Shown: positions 24,038-36,804 of the stretch, piece by piece
Layout: each line of letters opens with the position of its first letter
How positions within the stretch are numbered: the stretch's first letter is position 1
Source of the DNA: Vespa crabro
Lineage: Eukaryota; Arthropoda; Insecta; Hymenoptera; Vespidae
Assembly (NCBI RefSeq): GCF_910589235.1
Contig: NC_060960.1
Coordinates: forward strand, 4,003,839-4,067,838
Reading direction: 5' to 3'
Length of the DNA: 64,000 bases
Made by a program: the position numbers and the translations under genes
The notes under the pieces: model-generated
Told to the model about the DNA's origin: nothing
Database searches by the model: none
What the model saw: only the letters and a program-made list of their open reading frames with translations

Positions 24038-24628
24038 TTATAAAGTTTTCATTAGAAAACCAATTAACTCATTAGCTTTGCTAAATCCTAAAATAGGACT
24101 TGGTCCAGATATACATTCGTTAATAAATCGTTTATTTTCACTTTTAATGTCATCAAGTTTTTTTAACAAAAGCATATTATCTGTTCTATTTGTATTTTCT
24201 ATTCGTATTTTCATTTATTTTTTATATTTTATTTACAATATAATACAAAATAATTCAAAAAATTGAATTAAGTAAAGGTGCATTTTTTTATTTATATATA
24301 TATGTATATATATATATATTAATTAATAACAAAAATATTTCGTCATATTAATTATACTTAAAACTTATAACTTCGAAATTATGGCAGCCTCTAATTTCAT
24401 GATTTCATTAGTTAAGAACCAATATAATATTGTTTCTTTTTCAGGAATGTTTTCAAGTAGTTCTATTAATTCTATCATTTGAATACTGTTATTATTTCTA
24501 GATAAGTTAATATCACATACAATCCAATTTAAAAATCTAATGAATGCATAAAGAATAATAAATCATGTAGTTTAAATTAACAAATAATTATAGAACACGT
24601 ACTTCAAATTAAGAGAACCTTGAAATTT
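24038..24628 (-). pseudogene. Minus-strand gene fragment, possibly HAUS3-like N-terminal part
   Basis: Three short minus-strand segments join in frame with GT-AG borders: 24603-24628, 24372-24536 and 24038-24185, giving 112 codons and a TAA at 24038-24040. The peptide reads KFQGSLNLKFLNWIVCDIN..., then LIELLENIPEKETILYWF, and ends LGFSKANELIGFLMKTL. No start codon with a plausible exon was found upstream, and the acceptor of the last segment lacks a pyrimidine tract. The spacing of GSLNLKFLNW followed by an LLKKL..IK..NKRF helix weakly resembles the N-terminus of augmin subunit HAUS3/Dgt3, a protein of about 600 aa, which would make this a truncated relic. It could instead be a small real gene with a missed 5' exon. 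Confidence 0.3.
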
Positions 24629-25326
24629 CTATTTAATTACTATTTTTGTAACCATTAAATGATAATAATTACTACAATTTCTTAGATATATACTTTTATT
24701 ATTATATATGAACCAAATAGAATCAGCTGTTTTGATATTCTTTATTTTATTCTTACAATTGATTTGATGTACTGCTTTTTTATAACTATAAAAATACTTG
24801 CATCTCAACTATATTTAATATTTACATAATAAAAAAAAGAAGAAATAGAAATAGCACGATAATATTTTAATTATTAAAAGAATTTTATAAAAATAAAAGT
24901 ATAACAAAAGTAATTAACTTTTTACAACGTTCTAAGGATATGACATATAGAAATAGATTTGAATTTATATATGTTGTTCTAATTATTATTATTCTTTATA
25001 TATATGCATAGTCATTTTTTCAAATAAAGCAAAATTTAATTGATCAGACTTTATATCACAATTGTTAATTGTTAAAAACTGTTAATTATATCATATTCAA
25101 AATTTTAAATGAAGGAACGAAGGGAGATAAAAAAATATGATTTTCGCATCATTAGATGTGTTTCTTTTACTGTCTCGTTATTAATAAAGGAACGCGTAGA
25201 AAAATTGTATATTATTATTATATATTATATTATTAAATTATAATTATTTTTTAATAAACATAACTGTAATAATAAAAATAATAAATTTTTATTGAGATTT
25301 TGTAGTAACATTTTCAATAAGGTTTA
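24629..25326. other. AT-rich spacer, nothing recognised
   Basis: Very AT-rich. I found no start codon exon for the fragment downstream of it on the minus strand and no other feature. Confidence 0.4.
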
Positions 25327-25957
25327 CAGTTACTCTCACAAAAATTCGGACACCATAGTGATTGCAAAATTATCGTTTCATATATTGTAGTTATTTATCG
25401 TATATTTACTGAATCCATTTTGTTGTAATAGGTTAAAGTATTTATTCCAATACATATATGTACAAAAATATATACTTTATTTTTTATTGTTTTATACATA
25501 TTAAATTTTATCAAAATTAAATACAGTTCAAAAATTTTCGGTCACTTAACAGTCCATAATTATTTGATAATACGTAAACTAAACGATAACAATTTTTCAA
25601 TATTTTGTTAATTGTCCCCTTTGTTTAATTATTTTTCTTATACGCGTAGGTATACGAAAAATTATTTTTTCTAAATAATTTTGCGGTATACGTCCCCACT
25701 CTTCTATTGAATGAGTTTTCATATGTTTTTTTGTTTTCATCGGCGTTATTTTAATGTTGCAATTCAATAAATTCCATAAGTTTTCTATGGGATTTTAGTC
25801 TGTTGACTATGGAGGAGGATGTAACGCTTTTGTACGTATGTGTATTGGAAGTACTTTAACCTATTACAACAAAATAAATTCGTTAAGCATATAAATAAAT
25901 ATATGAAGCAATAATTTTGTTATCACTACGATACCCGAATATTTATGAGAGTAACTG
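25327..25957 (-). mobile_element. Decayed Tc1/mariner-type transposon with long inverted repeats, 631 bp
   Basis: The ends are CAGTTACTCTCA... and ...TGAGAGTAACTG, flanked by TA on both sides (25325-25326 and 25958-25959), the target duplication of Tc1/mariner elements. The inverted similarity is imperfect but extends well inward, to about 25327-25470 against 25825-25957, including a second matching block with TTGTTGTAATAGGTTAAAGT. Between them, about 25590-25830, the minus strand carries remnants of the C-terminal part of a Tc1-like transposase: the region corresponding to the NPIENLW motif near the last catalytic acidic residue, and a later IEEWGRIP segment followed by a basic stretch. The frame is broken by stops and shifts and the N-terminal two thirds are missing, so it is not autonomous. 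Confidence 0.8.
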
Positions 25958-26244
25958 TATATAGGTTATTAGAGGGAAGTTAACTTTTTGACCTTGCGCA
26001 TAAAAGCTTTGTAATGCGAATATATAGCATGCGATTAGATATACGTAAATAATAGGAAAAAAGACATTTAGAACAATACAAATTTATTATAGCAGAAGTA
26101 CAGTAAATGAATAACATCTTTATAAAAACAATGTATAATGTCGAATTTATAAACATTTCTGATCAAAACAAGTGTGTTATTTAAGCATTTACTGCGACTT
26201 ATTTGACCAAGAAAATCAAGGAACATTACCGCATTCTAGTTAAG
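25958..26244. promoter_or_regulatory. Upstream region of the first lipase gene
   Basis: A TATAAAAA box lies at 26121-26128, about 120 bases before the chosen ATG. This is compatible with a short 5' UTR, but no initiator motif is obvious. Confidence 0.3.
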
Positions 26245-28397
26245 ATGACAAGGATTTTTCTATATGTTTTTATCATTTGTACTTTAATTTTTGAGGTTAC
26301 ACTTCTGATGCTTTTTCCTAATATTCAAACAATTGAACAATTTATATCAAAGTATCGTCATGGTTCTAAAAATGAAACATACAATCCATATATCGATCTT
26401 AATACTGTAAGTAGAAACGACTTTTTATTTTTGTTAAGTATAAATTTGATTATTAAAGAAACATTATATAAATCTATCCATACTTGTTTATGATTGGTAC
26501 GATTCATACGATATTATGAATTGACGTCATTGACTATATTTAAATGCGTTTTCTTTTTCTCTCCTTTTGTAAATACTTTTTTGTTAAGTAGTAAATGATT
26601 TATTAGTACAGAATAAAGACGAGATTTTATCGTTCAGATAAAAATATAATATGAATCATATTTCAACGTTTTTTTTTATTCATGTAGTGATTTTTTTAAA
26701 AGATAATCTCTTATTCTAAATAAGTAAATGTCCCTTGTATTATATTAGATTCAAATTCTATTATATATTTATATTTATTTCATTGTACAATTAAATGCTA
26801 TAACAAATATTATATGTCTTGATTGTAATCTTTTATATTGATATCTTTCAGCCGCAAATTATACGAAAAGAAGGTTATCCTTCCGAGGCACATGTCATAT
26901 CTACAGAGGATGGTTATCTTTTAACGCTTCATCGAATTCCGGGAAAATTCAAATCACATCCAGTATTAGTGCAACACGGTTTATTAGGGAGTTCTACTGA
27001 TTGGGTACTTACTGGTCCAAAAAAGAGTCTTGGTATATTTTTAATTTTATTTAAAGATTATTTTTATTCGTACAAAATAAAGTAACAATTTTTCATAAGA
27101 TATTTTTATTTATATCAAATATTTTCTTATTTTATTTTATAGCTTTTATATTAGCCGATCATGGATATGATGTATGGCTTGGTAATTTTCGTGGTAATAC
27201 TTATTCAAAAGCACATAAAAGTTTATCAATAAAAGATTTCAGATTTTGGGATTTTAGGTATAATATATAATTTTATATATCTTTATATTTTTTTTAATAG
27301 TATAATATATGTATATTCTTTAGAAACAATATTTTTTCTATTTTTAAATCCTAGTTTTATATGAAATATTTTATATAATATTTTTGCATTAGTTGGCATG
27401 AAATGGGTATATATGATCTACCAGCGATGATATCATATATTACAAATCTGAAACAAAGCAATTTGACATATATTGGTCATTCTATGGGGACAACAGCATT
27501 TTATATTATGTCCGCCCTGATACCAGATATTGCTAGCAAGGTTCAAATAATGTTTAGTCTTGCCCCAGTTGCTTATATGAAACATATGAAAAGTCCTCTG
27601 CGTTTGCTAGCTCCTTTTGCACATGATTTAAAGGTAATTTACTATTCTCTTAAAGTTGAAAATGTACCAAAATTTTTTGACATTTTATAAACTAAAGTAT
27701 TCCTTTTCTTAATTGTAGTTGATTATAGATATTTTAGGTAACAATGAATTTCTTCCACATAATGAGTTAATAGAGTATTTTGCCAAATATGGTTGTGATA
27801 TTAATATCTTAGAACATAAAATATGCAGCAATATATTATTTGCCCTTTTCGGATTTGATAAATCTCAGTTCAATTATGTATGTTACAGAAATATTTACTG
27901 TGTTAAACAAACTGAAACACATTTATCTATCTTTCATTGTATTTTAGACATTAATACCTGTAATTTTTGGACATTTGCCAGCTGGTGCTTCAACTAAAAC
28001 AATGGTACATTATGCACAAGAAATACAATCTGGAAAGTTTCAGCAATTTGATTATGGACCAGAACAAAATTTAAAAATTTATAATAGCGTAAAACCACCT
28101 GATTATGATACATCTAAAATTTCAGTGCCTATAGTATTATATTATGCCAACAACGATTGGTGTGCGAGTGTTACAGTAGGTAACATTTAATAACACAATG
28201 AATAATTAAAAATATTATATTTATATCTATTTTCTTTTCATTTTTAGGATGTTCTTAGATTGTCAAGAGAATTAAAAAATGTTATCAATCAATATAAAAT
28301 ACCTTATATAAAGTTTAATCATCTAGATTTTTTGTGGGCTATAGAAGCACCGGAGTTAGTTTATGATAAAATACTAAGTACAATGAAAGGTAGCTAA
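26245..28397 (+). CDS. Acid lipase (lipase 3 / lysosomal acid lipase family), copy A, 411 aa
   Basis: Seven exons: 26245-26406, 26852-27032, 27143-27257, 27393-27633, 27719-27877, 27948-28175, 28248-28397 (1236 nt, in frame). The protein is an alpha/beta hydrolase of the AB-hydrolase-associated lipase family: hydrophobic signal or anchor segment at about 4-24, the entry block GYPSEAHVISTEDGYLL, oxyanion motif QHGLLGSS, DVWLGNFRGNTYSKAH, nucleophile GHSMG (Ser183), acid Asp356 in YYANNDW, and His387 in FNHLDF. Members hydrolyse triacylglycerols or cholesteryl esters, usually in the gut lumen or lysosome. It is the first of three tandem copies in the same orientation. The start ATG 26245 was chosen because it begins the signal-like segment. 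Its 3' UTR resembles that of copy B. Confidence 0.93.
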
Positions 28398-30373
28398 AGT
28401 ATAAAGACAGTAAAAGAAACATATTAATAGATGTACCAAAGATTTATGCTTTTATTTTTTTTCATTAAAATTTTTATGACATTGTAATAATCAACTTACA
28501 TAAGAATTATTGAAAGTATTGGAAAATATACATAATTAATATAATAATATAAAAACTAAAATAAAATTAAATACGCATAAGTAGTCTATATTATTAATCG
28601 ACAGTATACATGTTTATACTTCAAAATTTTTTATTTTCATTGAATATTATTGAAAAAAGTATGATTAATCGAATAGAAAAATAGATACCGATCGATCTTT
28701 AATTGTTCGATCGATATCTCTCTTTTTTATCGAGAGAGGCACTGTAAACATTTCGTTACAGTTAAAGTAATGAGATTTTACTTATTGTTTATTAGATACG
28801 GAATACAAATATTGGAAAGTTCTATTTTTTATTTGTTCGTATATGTTAATATTCATGTCTAAAATTTCACTTTTCATGTAACGATTAGAGGTTTTCATGA
28901 TATTGCTGTAACAAAAATGACATGCTCAATAAAATATTTCTTTTATTGTTTAATCATCTAAGTGATCTTTTAAGCTAATCATTTTATTTTATTTTTCAAA
29001 CATTCAAGTGGAATAAAATATATTTATCTTTCTCTGATTCTATCTATATCTTTTATCTATTCATAAATATCCTATTTTATAGATATCGGGAATTCGGAAT
29101 AATACAAATTTTTCTTTGTTTTTGAGAATTCATAACATTATCGCGAAAAATTTAAGTATAAATGGATATCATGGAATCGATTAAATGCTTTAGATAATAA
29201 CGATAAACCGTTTAATATAATACTATAAGTACATTGTGATAATAAACATGTTGAAGTTGAAGATATTAGATATCGAAATGTAACACCTGCTAAGGATTAT
29301 AAATGTTTTTATTTTATTGATTAGTATCTAACAGTATGATTAACAAATAATTTTATACGATTAGTGATAATAATCTGTCAAATTTTTCCGACGTGAATTT
29401 TTTCAAAATTAGATCTTAGAAAATGTTGCCATCATTTCTTTCAATTTATAGTTTAATAGTAAAATAGTTATAGAAATGTATTTGATTTCGAGAGTTGATA
29501 CGAGAGTAGGATAGGATCTCAATGCGGATTACAATCTAAATCTTCTCTGCATTTAGTATATGGCTTTTGGTTCGTCGAATGTTTATTTTCAAAAAAGAGA
29601 ATATTTTGTAATATTAATTTCCAACCTTACTTTATAATAGATTTAAAATCAAAGTTATACGATATTCTGAATCTGAAACGTCTTAAGTTAGTATAAACAT
29701 ATTACAATATATATGAGAAAAAAAACATCATTATATCGTATGACAGTTTTCATTTTTTTGGCAATAAAATTTCCTAATTTGCTAACGTAGTAATAATCGT
29801 ACGATGAAAAATAAATTTCAGAAGTACCTTGTAATCATATAAAATAAAGATTATTAATTATAAATATAAAATAAATAGTTTTAAATTTATATTTGAAATT
29901 ATATTTTACAAATACAAAAAAATTATATTTTACAAAATTTTGAAATTATATTTATCAACCAATTTAGTAAATATCTTTTATTTTAAAAAGGATAAAATAC
30001 TTCTATGACATTTATTGTACCGAAAATGACAAATTTATTTTAGCGAAAATGACATAATATTATTTATTTAAAATAATATTATGACTAAAGTTTTTGATAA
30101 TAATTAAATAATGAAGAATCAGTAAATTCTTTCTTGTTTCAATAAATTAATTTTTCTTTGCCTTCTTTTGAGTGAATATAACTTCATATCTATAAGCGCT
30201 CTTAATTGAGATTAATTTAAGTATTAATACGACAGTAATATATTTGCCGTCTTAGTTGTAACATCTTTGAACGAGCAAAGGCAGAAGATTTGTTGACGTT
30301 TACTGACCTTGATTGTAACTGATTTATATAAAGAAAAATAGTGAAAAAAACTAAGTAACATATCGCTATTAAG
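28398..30373. other. Spacer between lipase copies A and B
   Basis: About 2 kb of AT-rich non-coding DNA. The first 60 bases resemble the 3' UTR of copy B. The minus-strand frames at 30217-30463 are shadows of the copy B promoter and signal peptide region. I see no gene or element. Confidence 0.5.
30325..30332 (+). promoter_or_regulatory. Candidate TATA box of lipase copy B
   Basis: TATATAAA about 40-50 bases before ATG 30374. A TTGACGTTT motif lies just upstream, at about 30292-30301, and recurs before copy C. Confidence 0.4.
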
Positions 30374-32469
30374 ATGAGGATAATTTTCGTATTTTTCTTC
30401 ACCATCTGCATTCTTGTCAAGATGGTTGCATGCTTGGAGAATATTTCTATAAATGATGAACAAATGAAGAAATATATGCTCGATAATTCTACTGAGTTTA
30501 ATAGAAAATCTAACCCGGATATTGATCTTAGTACAGTAAGTTTATCTAAATTAATAAAATTTAAGGAATACGCGTGATCTTTATATTCTTTGATTGTTAT
30601 TCTTCTTAATAGTTTTTTATTTAATTGTTTTATTATTAGTAAATTTAATTCTTACTTATAATAAGTGAGTAAACAATAAATGATTTATAAGTTAATAATC
30701 TAGATGTAAAAGTGAATTTTATCATCTTATTTAGTAAATAAAACAAGAATACATTTTGAATCATACATTTGCAATAATAAATCGTTATAATAGCTAGAGT
30801 TTGTTTGTATCGTACTAAATCTTAATTATAGGCCATTTAATAAATTACTCAGATTTTTTTTACAAAAAGACATTATTCCTTAGAAGCTTTGAAATTATAA
30901 TCATTATAATATTGATTATGTTTCTAATCTAAATTCTTTACTGATTATTTCAGGACAAATTGATAAAGAAATATGGTTATCCTTCTGAAATACACGTTGT
31001 AATAACTGATGATGGTTATTTTTTGACACTTCATCGAATTCCAGGAAAATCCGGATCACATCCCATATTAATTCAACACGGCTTATTAGCGAGTTCTGCT
31101 GATTGGGTGATTTCTGGTCCAAAAAAGGGTCTTGGTATATATAATTCTATTTTTCTTTAAAATTACTATAAACTTTTGAAGATTGTGCCTTTAAGATAGA
31201 ATCACAATTCCTGTTAAATTTTGTTGAATAATTATTTATGTAAGTAATTTATGCTTTATTGTATAGCCTATTTATTAGCTGATGAAGGATATGATGTATG
31301 GCTTGGTAATTTTCGCGGTAATACGTATTCAAAAGCACATAAAAGTTTGTCGACGAAAGATCCGAAATTTTGGAATTTTAGGTATTCTTTTGAAATAATA
31401 TCTTTCTGTTAAAAAATTTAAATTTTACATAAATATTTCATAGAATATTTTTGTACGTTAGTTGGCATGAAATGGGTATATATGACCTACCAGCGATGAT
31501 TTCATATATTACAAATTTGAAACAAAGTAATTTGACATACATTGGTCATTCTATGGGAACAACAACATTTTATGTAATGTCAATTATGAGACAAGACATT
31601 GCTAATAAAGTTCAAATGATGTTTAGTCTTGCCCCAGTTATTTACATGACTCATATAAAAAGTCCTATACGATTTTTGGCCCCCTTTTCTCGTGATTTAC
31701 AGGTAATGTTTACTAATTATTTATATTCATAATTTATTGAGATATATATATTATGAGAATAAAAAATTTCTTTTTTGTTTTCTTTGCAGTTTCTCGCACG
31801 TGTTTTAGGTCAAAATGAATTTCTTCCACATAATAATTTAATAAAATTTCTTGCTAAATATGGTTGCGATATAAATTCTATAGAAACTGCAATATGTAGT
31901 AACATAATGTTTTTACTTACTGGATTTGATGAACCTCAAATGAACGCTGTTAGTTATTTATATTATTAAATAGATTGAAGAATATTTTGTTAATACAAAT
32001 ATTTTGCTCATTTTTAGACGTTATTACCTGTAATTTTGGGTCATGCGCCAGCTGGATCTTCAACTAAAACAGTTGTACATTATTTGCAAGAAGTGAATTC
32101 TGGAAAGTTTCGACAATTTGATTACGGCACATCGGAAAATTTAAAAATTTATAATAGTATTGAACCACCTAATTATAATATATCTAAAATTTCAGTACCT
32201 ATAGCACTTTATTACGCTGAAAACGATTGGTTTGTTAATATTAAGGTATGTAATATTTAATTACAATAGATTTTCATTAATGTACCGTTTTTACAATAAC
32301 TTTTTAACATTTATAGGATCTACTTCAAATACCAATGGAATTAAAAAACATCGTTGATATGTACAAAATACCATATGAAAAGTTTAATCATATCGACTTT
32401 ATGTGGGCTATACAAGCCCCGGAATTAGTTTATAGTAGAATATTAAGTACATTAAAAGATAGAGCATAA
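30374..32469 (+). CDS. Acid lipase, copy B, 412 aa
   Basis: Seven exons: 30374-30535, 30954-31134, 31267-31381, 31462-31702, 31790-31948, 32018-32245, 32317-32469 (1239 nt, in frame). The signal peptide is clear (MRIIFVFFFTICILVKMVA). Oxyanion motif QHGLLASS, GHSMG with Ser183, Asp356 in YYAENDW and His387 in FNHIDF are all present. It is closest to copy A: long identical stretches such as MGIYDLPAMISYITNLKQSN, and the 3' UTRs also align (both continue with ATAAAG-A-AGTAAAA-GAAACAT). This points to a fairly recent duplication. The signal sequence and lack of a retention signal suggest secretion or lysosomal targeting. Confidence 0.93.
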
Positions 32470-33679
32470 AGATAGTAAAAAGAAACATTGTCGATATTAA
32501 CAGATGTATATAAGTTTTTATATTTTCTCCAATATCTTAATGTATCTGTTACTTAATTAAATATTTTCATAACACTTTTCTTTTTCTCTACCATACAATA
32601 TAATAGAAAAAATGATTCAATTATAAGTGATAAAATAATAAAAATATATCTCTGTTATTATAAAAGGAAAATTAAAGTAGGTCTATAAGTTAAAATTATC
32701 CAAATATAAATATTTTATGAATGTAATAAAGCTTATCATAAAAATATAATATTCGGATTATTAAATTATCTCTCAATAAAAATGTTTCTTTATAATTTTT
32801 ACTTATACAGTCTTCGTATTGGGACTAATTAATATTAAGTAAGTAATTAATTAATAATAATTAAGCATGTATATATTGTTTTAACTATACATATATTATT
32901 TTTGATATATGTATTCATTTTCATATAAATGTTAATTAGAAATATCTTGATATTTTTTTCCATCCATTCGATACTAAAATGCTATTTTTGTGATAAGATA
33001 AATACATTTGAAATATTGGATAAAATCAATCAACGTGTGATAATATTATAATTAATAATATAATTTCATAATCGATCTTTTCAGTTACAAGATAGATATA
33101 AAAAATAGCACTTCTTATTCTAGCAATGTTAGAGATATTGCCATTTTTTTTTAATATAAAGATAAACTTGATAAAAAATAGTAATATTTTAACATTTTAA
33201 ACAATTATATAAACGCTTAAGATGTGACATCTTTAATGTTTCGCGTAAAATTTATTAATTAGAGAGAAGTTCTGCTGACGTAAATAAAATTTAAGACAAA
33301 GCACGTTTCTTAAACGATACCAAAATCTTCCGTGGTAAAATTCAGGAGTATGGGCACGTCTGCGTTCATTGTTCTCTTCTTGTCAAAATTATATTACATG
33401 GTACGTGTCTGACATTTTATAATAATCCGTGATATACATTAACATTTTATAATTTATGTGATTAGGATTTGATAATTGTAAAGAATACGTTTTTCTTTTT
33501 TTTTGTGAAGCATTACGAGGATGCATCTATAAAAGTTCCAGTCTGGTATAAATGTTATAATTGAGCATTTGTCGCGCGTAATGTTAGTCGTATGATAGCA
33601 AAAGATCTTTTGACGTTTTAATAAAACTTTTATATGTTAAAATAAAATAAGAAACATTATAGAAAATATCGTGGTTAAA
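32470..33679. other. Spacer between lipase copies B and C
   Basis: AT-rich non-coding DNA. The last 150 bases hold a good TATA box (TATAAAAG at 33528-33535) and a TTGACGTTT motif shared with copy B. Confidence 0.5.
33528..33535 (+). promoter_or_regulatory. Candidate TATA box of lipase copy C
   Basis: TATAAAAG, about 150 bases before ATG 33680. The distance leaves room for a 5' UTR of about 120 bases. Confidence 0.45.
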
Positions 33680-36451
33680 ATGAAAATAATTTTTTTACAC
33701 TTTCTCATTATTCACATTTTTGTTAATTCAATTGCATCTAGGAAAAATAATTTACTACAAAATTTTAATATATTTAAGAAGATTTTATCTAACGATAATT
33801 ATGCAACCAATGGAAAATATAATCCGGACATTGATCTCGATACTGTAAGTGTAAATGTTTTTGTTTTTTCCGATCATTTCCTATTTTGAAAAAATTTATT
33901 ATTTTCTATAAATTTCATTTTCCCTGTAATAGTTCTTATAATAATTTTATTTTTATAGTTTTCTTACAATTAAAATATTTCTTAAGTAATTGGCGAAGAT
34001 AAAAGTTGATTTTATCATTTACATAAAGAAGGACAACATACCATCGTTTGTTATTTTGTTATAGATTTTTTTTTTACATTCATGACCCTTATACTATTAA
34101 TATATCTATTATTTTCTTATATTAAATTTAAATTCCAAGTCACTTGAATTAATTCTTTGATTTCACAGAAATATTATTTTTGTTCTGTTTTGAAATTATT
34201 TTTTTAAATCCTGCAATATTTAGTATATTTTTATTTAATATTTTTGTTCTTTTTCTTAGGGACCTCTAATACAAAAATATGGTTATCCTTCCGAGGCACA
34301 TTATATATCGACGGAAGACGGTTATCTTTTGACGCTTCATCGAATTCCGGGCAAATCTAAATCATCCCCCGTTTTGTTGCAACATGGCCTATTTTGTAGT
34401 TCTGCTCATTGGGTATTAACCGGTCCAAAAAATTCTCTTGGTATATCTCTCTATATATATATTGTGTGTTTCATTTTTATATTATTAAATCTTTATTTAA
34501 TGGTTTTATTTTTCAGTATTACACGTATATAATTGCGACAAATAAGCTATAAATTGCGATAATCTATTACATTAATATTTTTTCTATACTGGTTCCATAA
34601 TCCTCGTGAAAATGTTTTGATATAAGCGAAATTTCTAAATTCTGTTTGAGAAGTTCTGCATGAATCATGATATTTTCCAGATTTATGTTGGATTTAAGAG
34701 ATTGTTCTCATTTTATTATAAATAATTAACAGTTTAAGATTAAGGAAATGTCTTAAAATTTTACTGAAATTTTATAAAATACTTTCTTGAACACTTAAAG
34801 AATATGAAGATGTCTTGCTTGTAATTTTAAACGAATTGCCTAATTAGTTTCGATATGAAGTCTATTTTATAATTAAAATATATAATATAATAAGTCATAA
34901 ATAGGTGTCTATTGTTTTAATTTTCTTCAATATAAACGGTGAATACACGCAAGAAGTTGTTATAGTTTATCGAAAAATTGTTTTCATTTATTTAAAAAAC
35001 ATCCATTTTGTTTTAGCTTTTCTATTAGCTGATTATGGGTATGACGTATGGCTTGGTAATTATCGTGGTAACATTTATTCAAAAGCGCATAAGTATTTGT
35101 CAACATCAGATTCCAAATTTTGGGAATTTAGGTATGTATGTATTTCTATATTTTTACGTTCATATATTTCTAAGGTTTTATTAAAAAAAAAAAAAAATAA
35201 TAAAATAAGAAAAGTGATATTTACAGATTCAATTCTTTTGGAATATTATTTGCAACTGACTATTATTGCTCGCAAATCGCCCGCTCTTACTTCATTTTGT
35301 TTTTCTTTTCTTTATGCACGCATCTATCGAAAGATATTACCGCGCGTTTTATCGATTCTTATATATTTAATAAAAATAATATTTTTACTTTTAAATTTTA
35401 GATTTATAAAATATGTTTTATACAATATTTTTATTTCAGTTTTCATGAACATGGTATATATGATATACCAGCAATGATATCATATATTACAAGTTTAACA
35501 AAAAATAATATAACTTATATTGGTCATTCTATGGGATCAACAGGATTCTACATAATGTCCACCCTAAGACCAAATATTGCTAGTAAAGTTCAGTTAATGT
35601 TTAGTCTTGCTCCAGTTGCTTACATGAATCATTTAAATAGTCCTATAAATGTTATAACTCCTATTACAGCTAAGTTGTCGGTATATAGTATTAACTTTCA
35701 TCTATTCGAAATATATTGGTGTATATATATACATCATGTACATTTTACAAAAATTAAATGTTTTTACAGTTGATGTTATATAACTTCAGTAAAGGTGAAG
35801 TATTTCCAGTAAACAATGCAGTAATGTTTTTATTAAGATATTTTTGCGATAGTGGTACCATGGCACATAAAATGTGTACACTGGGATTAAACATAATTAG
35901 TGGATTTGATAAATCTCAATTTAACGATGTAAGTTGTAACAATATTTATTTCGTTAAACAAATGTAGAAAGAAACACTAAACTTTTACATCGTTTTAGAC
36001 ATTATTACCTATAATTTTTGGTCATACTCCTGCTGGTACGTCATACAAGGTAATAAATCATTATAATCAAGAGATATTTTCTGGAAAGTTTCGGCAATAT
36101 GATTACGGACCGGAGCAAAATCTAAAAATCTATAATAGCACAGAACCACCTAATTATGACACATCTAAAATTTCGGTACCTATAATATTATATTACGCCG
36201 AAAATGATTTTTTGTCGGATGTCACGGTAGGTAATTTGTATTTAGATATGATAAAAAAAAGTGCTTCTTTATTGTCTATTCTGTTTTCTTTCTAGGATGT
36301 TTTTCGATTATCGAAGGAATTAAAATATCTGGTGGATAATTATAAGATACCATTTAAAAAATTTACTCATTTGGATTTTCTATTTGCACCCCAAGCACCA
36401 CAATTATTTCATAAAAGATTACTTCAGACTATGCAAAAGATGGTAACATAA
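33680..36451 (+). CDS. Acid lipase, copy C, 414 aa
   Basis: Seven exons: 33680-33844, 34260-34440, 35017-35131, 35440-35680, 35770-35928, 35999-36226, 36296-36451 (1245 nt, in frame). Internal exons have exactly the same lengths (181, 115, 241, 159, 228) as in copies A and B. Signal peptide MKIIFLHFLIIHIFVNSIA. Triad Ser184 (GHSMG), Asp357 (YYAENDF), His388 (FTHLDF) and oxyanion QHGLFCSS are intact, so it is probably active. It is the most diverged copy: an Asp-to-His change after the oxyanion loop (SSAHW against SSTDW and SSADW) and many changes in the lid region (exon 5), which suggests a different substrate preference. A 190-codon frame across intron 3 (34905-35477) is not part of the gene. 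Confidence 0.93.
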
Positions 36452-36804
36452 AGCTTCAGATTAATATTAAATTTCTACAGATTTAAATAATTATAACGTT
36501 GTTATAATTATTTGTATAAATATATTGTATAAAAATTAGTTGTATAAATATTTGTCGGACATGTTAATATAATTAATCTCACGATGTTCTTTCCTTTGTT
36601 TTTAAAGTATCTCATTATTAAAGTAAATGTTAAAAAATCTTGAAAATATTTTATATGTTTCGTATTTTCAAATTAAAATACTTGTTAAAATGATTTAGAA
36701 AGTATAATCGGTTGAATACATTTATTATCGACTGATCATCAATTTGTTAATTGGTAGTTTCAATTTCTCCCTGTAGAAGCGCTGTAAGCGTCTCGCGGCG
36801 ATGA

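Noticed and set aside
34905..35477. 190-codon plus-strand frame
   Set aside because: It overlaps lipase C exon 3 in frame and reads through its donor into an AT-rich intron. The lipase gene's conserved splice sites explain it better.
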